This document shows positions 56,750-64,000 of a DNA stretch of 64,000 bases, one piece after another. The notes under the pieces are model-generated. The model was given only the letters and a program-made list of their open reading frames with translations. It searched no databases and was not told where the DNA came from. The stretch is from Blepharisma japonicum (Eukaryota > Ciliophora > Heterotrichea > Heterotrichida > Blepharismidae). Made by a program: the position numbers and the translations under genes. The stretch covers positions 186,001-250,000 of the forward strand of contig CATKHK010000018.1 in the NCBI GenBank assembly GCA_949751835.1. The letters run 5' to 3'. Numbering within the stretch: the stretch's first letter is position 1; each line of letters opens with the position of its first letter.

Positions 56750-57523
56750 ATGAAGAGAAATTATAATTTAACGCCCACAAACTTTGCAAGATCAGACACA
56801 TGTCCTCCATTAGCTACACCAAGGCATGCGTGCTCGCCAGAAGTTACTAGAAATATCATTAAGTTGTCGAAGGTCGTTTATAACAACAAGCACCCAGTAT
56901 CAAAAATCAAATTATTAGAAAAACAAGCCATCCGAGGAGAATTTGAGCCTAATTTATCAGTTTCTCCAAAGCAAAAACAGGCTTTTTCTTTTAAACTTAG
57001 TCCGAGACTTGCAAGAAGTCCGATGAAGAATCTTGATTTGCCTAATTTTCCCAAACTTCCTTTTGGCAAACACTCAAGTTGTAACACTGACCAAGAGCTT
57101 TCCTTTGAAAAAGTAAAAGTTTCAAAAACCCCAAGGCCTGATTTCAACAATAAATTTTCCTTTGGGCATGACCAAAAAAGTCCATCATCAAAATTCTTAA
57201 ATTTAAACTCGTCAAACTACCAAGTTTATGACACAAAAGCAGGGGTATTGGTATGCTTAAAAGAAAAAGAAGTAATAAATACATATGAAAAAGAAAAAAA
57301 TAAGTGAGCAGCCATGCTGAAAATGTATCAGACTTTTAGAGACATTGAAGAAGAAAAGAGGTGGAGAAAAAAAATTAAAGAAGTGCTAAACCGAGGCAAA
57401 AAATTCGAAGTGCAAGGATATACACCGCAGATTTTTACAGAAGAAGATCTGGAGTCAGAAGAAACCGGGGACAACACAAAAAATGTTGCAAGACATCTGA
57501 AATTTTTAGAGAACGAATTATAA
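56750..57523 (+). CDS. Basic disordered protein, unknown
   Basis: 257 codons with one TGA (Trp at 57305-57307), no intron. It is Lys/Ser/Pro-rich with SP motifs (NLSVSPKQKQAFSFKLSPRL; SKTPRPDFNNKFSFGHDQKS). The C-terminal third is a charged helix (YQTFRDIEEEKRWRKKIKEV) followed by an acidic end. No known domain. It might be a microtubule- or cortex-associated protein, by composition only. Confidence 0.65.
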
Positions 57524-57653
57524 GTTATTTACGTATTTTAAAAGTATCCTAAATTATGATTTATGTTTATGATTAAAATAGTTCTATCTTATCCGATAAA
57601 TAATTTTTTGATCAAAATTTTATTTTAATTGAATTTAAAGTTAATTAAAGCGA

Positions 57654-58490
57654 TTAATTATTCATAACCCCTGGGTCAGGTAGAAGCTTGACTGAAGATG
57701 ATATATAATGCTCTTTGCTCACCTTCTTATACTTGGGATTATGAGGCACAAAGAATTCATGATAAGAAGACTGATTTGCTAAAGTAGTCCCAGAAATCCA
57801 GCTTATCAGGTGTTTATTTGCTCTATTCATATTGTCTTTAATATCCTTTGCTGATATTGTATTTCTTCCTACATCTTCGCTAATACTTTTACGTTTCTCT
57901 ATTGGTGGAAGTGTTGTGGTTTTTCTTGTTAGTTTGACTGTGGATACAGGATAATGCAATTTCATTGAATGTTTTGGTTCAGGAGTTTTTCAGTCATAGC
58001 TTTCTTTTTGGATAGAAATTGGAATATATCGTTGAATCTTGGCCACAGAGTGGAAACCTCTGAGAGCATCCAGCATTAGATGCTTGAAATCTTCTTTATC
58101 ATTTAAAGACAGCCAATGCTCAATAAATCACAGTGGCGTTGGCTTTAAAACTGTTGCATAAGGAAGAGTTGACAATTTGCTATATTTAAAAATATCATTA
58201 AAACTGCTAACTTTCGAAGTTAAATTTCCAAATTCCATTGAATAAGAACTTCTCATAGCATTTCTCATTGCTTCAGTAGCTTGTGGGATTTCATTTACAG
58301 AGGGCATTTTGGAGTTTCTGAATTTTTTTTGTCCATGATGCTTAGTTATTGCTCGAATAATCTTTAGACCTTTAAGTTCATTTTTGGTTGCGTTGCGTAA
58401 TCATATATCGATTAAGTCGTGATATTCTTCTTTGAAAATATCGCGTGCTGTCTGATAATTTTTGTCTTTAGATAAGGCAGAGTCTGACAT
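57654..58490 (-). CDS. Unknown protein, 278 residues
   Basis: Open with TGA as Trp from ATG 58490 (MSDSALSKDKNYQTARDIFK) to TAA 57654, no intron. The N-terminal half is helical with a possible fold (YHDLIDIWLRNATKNELKGL, KIIRAITKHHGQKKFRNSK, EHWLSLNDKEDFKHLMLDAL). The second half is basic and disordered, ending YISSSVKLLPDPGVMNN. FKHLMLDALRGFHS recalls ciliary proteins of unknown function, but I cannot place it. It converges with the gene at 56750, 130 bp apart. Confidence 0.65.
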
Positions 58491-59016
58491 TTCTTTAATT
58501 ATCAACTTTTTTATTTTCAGGGATTTTGGAATAATATAAAGGAATTGATAGGAAAATGATAATTTGAAAAAAAAATTATTAGCTATTTTGTTCCTTAAGC
58601 TATAAGTGAGAAAAAATAGGCATTACTCCAAAAATAAATATAATGTAAAAATTAATATGTGTGTCCTAATTAAAATCTTTTATTATTGCTAGTTTAAATG
58701 GCTAATTTAAATTCATAAAAGATATATCTCTCATAATAGAGCTATGGTGCTTAAATATGGCTTTGGAGAATAATTTCAAAAGCTGCTTAAGCCCATAGTA
58801 AGGCTAAAGAGAATTTGCTAGCCATATGAAATTGATAAATTGTTGTGGATAAATTAAGTATATGGAAAAATGATTAAGCTCTTTTTATTTATCAGCTTGG
58901 AGAAGGTTTATTTATAAGTTTTTTCAGAATAAGATATAAAATCTAGTTGATTAATAAACTCAGCTTAAAATAAGCTTATTAAACTTAAGAAATCTCAAGA
59001 TTATAAATAAACTTTC
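58491..59016. other. AT-rich spacer
   Basis: More than 500 bp between two minus-strand genes, nothing recognised. Confidence 0.5.
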
Positions 59017-59604
59017 TTACATACTAAAGTACTCTTGAGTATATAAATAGAATTCCGAATTATCTGCAGTTGAATTATCCGTTGACACACGTTTTTTACA
59101 CACTGGGCATGAAGGCTTCGTCTCAATTCAAGCATCAACACATTCCGAGTGAAATTTATGAGGGCAGCCCAGCGCAGTTATAATTTGTCCTTTAGTAATG
59201 TCATTCATACAAATAGAGCAAAAGCTCTCTTCTTCAGCTTCTATGTGGGGTAATCTGCTGGATATATCGATGGTCTCTAAGGTATAATCAATGCTTCTTA
59301 ATGTTGCCTCGTGAAGTTGTTCGATATACTGATCTACAGCGCTCTGAATTGCAACATCTAAAATCCTAAACCGCTCCTCTTCAAAATAAACTCGTCTTGC
59401 TTGAAAATAAATCCTGAGGAGAACTAAAAAAACTGTTGTAGAAATTCATCCAACCAACAAAAAAGTTTGAGAAATCAAACCAGCAAAAAAGAGTTTGAAA
59501 AAAATAAGTGCTATTATCAAACAGCAAAGCTAGTTAAGGCTTACTAAAAAATACTTAGTTGATAAGCAATATACGAAATACTTTAGTTTTGCCATCCATC
59601 CCAT
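59017..59604 (-). CDS. Membrane RING-H2 ubiquitin ligase
   Basis: 190 codons with TGA as Trp after removing a 15-nt intron at 59530-59544. Residues 20-70 hold two hydrophobic helices (LCCLIIALIFFKLFFAGLI; VGWISTTVFLVLLRIYF). A charged helix follows, and residues 125-170 are a RING-H2 finger: CSICMNDITKGQ, then CPHKFHSECVDAWIETKPSC and PVCKK, with all eight Cys/His ligands in order. A membrane E3 ligase of the ER, endosome or plasma membrane is likely. The start at 59604 is preceded by an in-frame TAA. Confidence 0.88.
59530..59544 (-). other. 15-nt intron, phase 0
   Basis: GTAAGCCTTAACTAG on the minus strand. Removal joins TKYFL to LCCLII; A at position 10; terminal TAG in frame if retained. 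Confidence 0.85.
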
Positions 59605-59678
59605 TTTTTATGTGTAAATTGACTGAATTTTAAAAATAAAATAAATTTATTGTAAAACGAATGGAGTCACAATAAAAA

Positions 59679-61322
59679 TTAAGTCTTCTTTATTGTGCTG
59701 TGTCTTCTCCATTTACTTTTTTCTCCAACCAATAATATCTCAGTTTGGCCCATCTTAGGAGTTGTATCAGCTGGATCCGTATCTTTAAAATCCCAAGAAC
59801 CTACTCCAATCTCGCTATTTGAGGTAGTTAATTTCGTTAAAATTCTTTTAATCTTCATAAACCTTTCCTTATCCTTATCAGGGATTTCATAAATGGCTTC
59901 ATATACGTTTTGATGTAACGATTTATTTTTTATTTCTTGTCCAGGCTCGCTCTTTTCTTTAACTGAAAGAATAAAAGGAATAATTTGTCCTCTCAATGCT
60001 ATGAAAATTTCTTGCAAATTTGAAATGTGCTCGCTTTGGGAAAATGGCTCATCCTCATATTGGTTATAAGTTCCAAAGCCCGATTTTATTTTTGTAAGCA
60101 TTTTCCTTCCTCACTGTAGCACTTGAGTTTTCTTCATTGCGGACTCATTCAGTCTAAACTTGAAATTTTCATTTTCTTTCAAAAGTCTATTAATATTACA
60201 CTCCAATTCCTCTTTATTGTTAGCTTTTAAACCTTTCTCAGCAATCCCAAAAGATATAATATCGCTTTCCAATTTTGAGTTTTTATCTTTAATTTCATCG
60301 ATTTTAGCTTTTAAATTATACACAGAATTCATCAGCTCAGCATAAGAGTGCTCGCTTGTTAAAAATTTGTCAATAACTAGGTTTATATCATTAAGCCCTG
60401 TGGCTGCTCTTATTTTATGAAAAGCTGTTTCATATTGACTTGAATTTTTAGTAGATTTCTCAAATTTCTGGATCAGAAATCGAGCCCATAGTCTATGGGC
60501 TAACAATCCTTCTCTGCTTTTATTGAGTTTTAAATCTTTTTCTTCATTTTCAGCAGCTTCTGAGATTTCTGCATGTCTTTTCTTTCTGTCTTCTCTCTTA
60601 TCAATTGCTTTTTGGCGAGATTTAAAATCTCTGTTCATCGCGGAAACAATTTGTGTTTTTTCTTTAATTTCATATTCTACTGAGCTATTCAATTTTTTAT
60701 ACACATTGATTGATCTTTTCTTTTTTTCTCTTGAGCTTAGATTCTTTCTTTGCTCATCATCAACCAGTGATGCCTTATTTTTAAGATCCTCTCTTAGATT
60801 ATTTGCTTTCATTTCTAAATGAATCAAATTTTGCTTTGTGCGTTCTAAAATAGTTAAATCCACCATTTGGTCATTTTCTAATTTTTCTTGTTCCAGCTTA
60901 GTTTTCACTAGATTTTCTTCTAAATATTTTAACTTTGTATTTAATGACTCTGCTCTACTTCCTATAATAGCTTCTTGCTGCTCAAGTTGCCATAATTCTT
61001 TTCCTAACGTATCTCTTTGATTTTCTTCTTTTGTTCAAGAATTTCTAAAGAAGTTAAATCTTTTTTTAAGGATTTTTAGTTGATCAGCAGCTTCTGATGT
61101 ATTTGTACTTTTAGCCGTAAAGGAGCAGTGAAACTTACCTATAGTTTGAGTGTCAATAAAGTCACTTGGATTTTGCGTAATCAAGAGATTTCGAACTTGG
61201 CGAATATTTGAATTTTTAGCAAGATGCGAGTTTTGGGGAGAAAAACTTCGATTTTTTCACCTAAGAGTTGCGCTTTGAGAGACAGCTGTTCTAGGTCGGA
61301 TACTTCTTCGAGGAGTGGACAT
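59679..61322 (-). CDS. Outer dynein arm docking complex coiled-coil protein (ODAD1/CCDC63-like)
   Basis: 547 codons with TGA as Trp, no intron. Mostly coiled coil from residue 70 to 410. The segment YETAFHKIRAATGLNDINLV followed by IDKFLTSEHSYAELMNSVYN matches the family signature of CCDC114/ODAD1, CCDC63 and Chlamydomonas DC2 (AFxKIxxATGxxDxxxxxxxF). WQLEQQEAIIGSRAESLNTK and KRFNFFRNSWTKEENQ fit the N-terminal rod. The protein fixes outer dynein arms to doublets in motile cilia. The first 60 residues are basic and disordered, and the end is a charged tail. It is divergent to the RRM gene, 222 bp away. Confidence 0.85.
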
Positions 61323-61544
61323 TAAATGGTTTTATTAGGAGAAACAAATTTAATTAGTATTTCATTTGCACGGGCAACATCTTAAAATATCTTGATTATT
61401 AAGATTAATGATTCTTTAGCATAGCTTTCAAGTTTCTTTGGCAAAATTATTGCTTTTATTATCAATTTTAATATATCTAAATTGAAAAATCAATTCAAAA
61501 GGCTAATTAGTAAAAATTAATTTATGCAGCTACGAATATAAATA

Positions 61545-62075
61545 ATGGTTGGAACTATAAAAATCTCAAATGTTCCTTTTGAAGCCACTAGAAGCGATAT
61601 TGAGAAATTCGTAGAAGTGTCCAGCACCCAATTCTCTATTGACAGATTTGAGCCTCCTGTAGTTACTGTCCTCTTTGATGACGATAGTGATGCTGAGAAA
61701 GCACTATTCTTAAATGGAATGGAAATTCTAGGTGTATCTGTCATTGTTGAATTTTGCAATGAAGAGGATATAGATAAAGATTATAGCATTCTTTCTACTC
61801 AGTCTGTTGAGCTCAAATTCTCTGATGAAATTCCTCCAGCAATTTACCAAGATAAAAAGCCAGAAATACATTTAGAGCATGCCCAAAAGAAATCCAAGCC
61901 AACTCCAGATAGATTTGATGAGCCTACTAAACAGAGACTGCAAAATGTTTCGCTTCCTGCTAGAAGAAAGTTGGAAGAAAAAGATCCTTTTTCAATCATT
62001 ATGAATATAAATGTTTCTGGAGTTGTTGCATTTACCACTTTGGTGTACCTGACTCTCTCCAGCTTTTGGGCTTAA
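61545..62075 (+). CDS. RNA-recognition-motif protein with C-terminal membrane anchor
   Basis: 176 codons, no intron, TAA stop. Residues 1-72 form an RRM: RNP2-like TIKISNVPF, RNP1-like VVTVLFDDDSDAEKALF, and a final strand VSVIVEF; the RNP1 aromatic residues are weak. A polar linker follows (KKSKPTPDRFDEPTKQRL). The last 24 residues are hydrophobic (VSGVVAFTTLVYLTLSSFWA), a tail anchor. An RRM tied to a membrane by its tail is unusual and suggests local mRNA handling on ER or mitochondria (inference). Confidence 0.8.
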   Translation: MVGTIKISNVPFEATRSDIEKFVEVSSTQFSIDRFEPPVVTVLFDDDSDAEKALFLNGMEILGVSVIVEFCNEEDIDKDYSILSTQSVELKFSDEIPPAIYQDKKPEIHLEHAQKKSKPTPDRFDEPTKQRLQNVSLPARRKLEEKDPFSIIMNINVSGVVAFTTLVYLTLSSFWA

Positions 62076-62429
62076 TAACTTAGACTACTAGCTTAGGTTA
62101 ATATTTTAATGATTCTTCAACACAATTCCACTCACATTCTATATTTTATTCTTGATTTTCTAAAGTCAAATATGATTATTAGGTAAAGCTATATTAAATA
62201 TGTATCTAAATTGAGATTTTTCATACAACGATCTTATTTCTTATTTCCACTATTCGTCCCTTTTTGAAGCAAGAATAAGCTATACCAAAATTTGGCGAAA
62301 TCTTTAAATTATTCTTATTTTCTAGGCTCTGTAAAATTATTTATAACTGCACTTTAATTTCATTGTCCCTTTAATTACATTTATTAGTAATGGCTATTTT
62401 CTCCACATTATCGTTCTCAAATAAATATA
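62076..62429. other. Upstream region of the acyl-CoA synthetase gene
   Basis: AT-rich, no gene seen. Confidence 0.5.
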
Positions 62430-64000
62430 ATGGGTGGTGGGACGAGCAAACCTAACTTCGAATACACGGTTCCAGTGATAGGCTCTGAACGGCCAGGAGA
62501 ATCACCTATCTATGTCAGCCCTAAAGCTAAGCCATATTTGAGTACTCCTTTACCTACAGGCGCTGTCACCTTATATGAAAATTTTAAAGCAACAGTGAAT
62601 CGTCATGCATCTAAGCCTTACCTCGGTACCAGAGTAAAAAATCCAGACGGCACTCTTGGTGCATATCGTTGGAAAACTTACGGCGAAGTCTCAGATCTTG
62701 CAGCTCACGTTGGCTATGGCTTAGCTTCATTAGGATTAACTCAAAAGAATGAAGATGGGCTGTCATTTGTAGGGATTTATTCTAAGAACCGTGAAGAATG
62801 AATTATTACTGATCTAGCGTGTATGTGCCAAGGAATCACAACAATTCCTCTTTATGACACTCAGCAACCTGATACCATCCAATACATTGTTGAACAAACT
62901 GGAATGCAAGGTATCGCATGTGCTGCTAAGCAAACTGAAACCATTTTGAAGCTCAGAAGTGAAGGAGGTCTGCAATCATTGAGAATCCTTATCCAATTCG
63001 AAGAAGTCACTGAACAACTCAAAGAGTCATTTGGCAAGCTCGGAATGGAAATTATGACTTTAGCTGAAGTAGCAGTTATCGGAAAAGTAGGCGAAGACCA
63101 GCCTCCAAGCCCTAATACAATCTACACTATCTGCTATACAAGTGGGACAACTGGGAGATCCAAAGGTGCAGTGATCACTCAGCAAAATATGATTTCTACC
63201 CTTGCAGGGATTATTGCTTTTGGAATTGACTTTTCCAGTGATGACTCTTACATGTCTTATTTACCTCTCGCCCATATGCTAGAAAGAATTATTTCTCAAT
63301 TTGTCATTTTGCATGGTGCTCAGTATGGCTTTTATGCTGGAGATGTGCTGAAAATTAGAGAGGATTTGGCTGAGTTGAAACCAACTGTATTTGTATCAGT
63401 CCCAAGGCTCTTTAATAGATTTCATGATTTAATCCAGCAGCAGTTTGCATCAGCTACAGGAGTCAAGAAAATGCTTGTAAGCCGTGGACTTAGTGCTAAA
63501 ATGTACGGATACGAAACTACTGGGACTCTTGTAAATTCAGTATGGGATAAACTTGTATTCTCCAAAGTTAAAAATGTGCTTGGTGGGAGGGTAAGATTAA
63601 TGCTTACTGGCTCAGCTCCTATTTCTGGTGATGTCCTTAAATTCTTAAGGCTTGTCTTTTCATGCCCAATTCTTGAAGGTTATGGCCAAACAGAGACTTG
63701 TGCAGGCTCTGTGCTCACCGAGCCAACCGATACAGGATATGGATATGTTGGTGGACCAATAGCCACTCTCGAAATAAAATTGGTTGACGTCCCAGACATG
63801 AATTATTTCAGCACTGATGTTAGCGAAGATGGTCAAAGAGCACCAAGAGGAGAAGTTTGTTTCAGAGGACCACCTGTGTTTAAAGGATACTATAAAAGCC
63901 CTGAACAAACAGCCGAAGCTATAGACGAAGAAGGCTGACTTCATTCTGGAGATATCGCTATCAGATTGCCAGGTAGTGGCGCTTTAAAGCTAATTGATAG
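62430..64000 (+). CDS. Long-chain acyl-CoA synthetase (cut by window end)
   Basis: 523 codons are inside the window, no intron so far. The start MGGGTSKPNF has Gly2 and Ser6, a likely N-myristoylation site. Family blocks are all in order: RWKTYGEVSDLAAHVGYGL, FVGIYSKNREEW (Trp from TGA), DLACMCQGITTIPLYDT, the AMP motif YTSGTTGRSKGAV, YLPLAHMLERI, LTGSAPIS, LEGYGQTETC, GEVCFRGPPVFKGYYK and GWLHSGDIA (Trp from TGA at 63936). It activates fatty acids with ATP and CoA for lipid synthesis or breakdown. The last 120 or so residues, with the catalytic Lys loop, lie beyond the window. Codon use is relatively GC-rich, as for a highly expressed gene. Confidence 0.95.

Overview
This window looks like somatic (macronuclear) DNA of a heterotrich ciliate of the Blepharisma type. 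Three things in the sequence support this. (1) Conserved tryptophans are encoded by TGA in almost every gene, while TAA and TAG end the genes. (2) Where genes are interrupted, the introns are exactly 15 nt, GT...AG, with an A at position 10. (3) The DNA is very AT-rich, genes are compact, and some neighbours are only 18-28 nt apart. Stentor shares the tiny introns but uses the standard code, so Blepharisma or a close relative fits best. All coordinates below read TGA as Trp.

Region 1 (1-30 kb) is accessory and repetitive. It holds tandem copies of a giant intron-less surface protein gene: copy A is broken and lacks its middle, B (6324-10595) and C (11708-15967) are open from end to end, and an old relic lies at about 10.9-11.3 kb. 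Downstream of A and C sit minus-strand kelch-like genes (4914-5742 broken, 17106-17936 open, a stub at 18.5 kb) and a short dispersed repeat. Then come low-complexity repeat loci, a pentapeptide-repeat remnant, and a plus-strand array of four zinc-finger plus kelch genes (20431-29320). The fourth of these is interrupted by a 104-bp hairpin-rich insertion, and a SABATH-like methyltransferase gene with one frameshift lies inside the array.

Region 2 (30-64 kb) is ordinary, gene-dense core genome. In order it has: a DOMON/cytochrome b561/cytochrome b5/ferredoxin-reductase-like fusion; a Cys-rich protein; a 13-TPR protein; an aldo-keto reductase; a GNAT acetyltransferase; several lineage-specific disordered proteins; a PHAF1/UPF0183 protein; a CDC50 flippase subunit; an exonuclease-endonuclease-phosphatase fold protein with altered catalytic residues; a phosphonopyruvate decarboxylase next to a thiolase; an SLC22-like MFS transporter; a CFAP20-domain protein; a two-repeat Cys-rich secreted protein; a membrane RING-H2 ligase; an outer-dynein-arm docking (ODAD1/CCDC63-like) coiled coil; a tail-anchored RRM protein; and the start of a long-chain acyl-CoA synthetase that runs off the window.

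Several core genes serve cilia (CFAP20 domain, dynein docking) or membrane lipids (CDC50, acyl-CoA synthetase, thiolase, phosphonate enzyme). All eight introns found lie in region 2, and none is in the roughly 15 kb of paralog coding sequence in region 1. All eight carry an in-frame TAA or TAG if left in the message.
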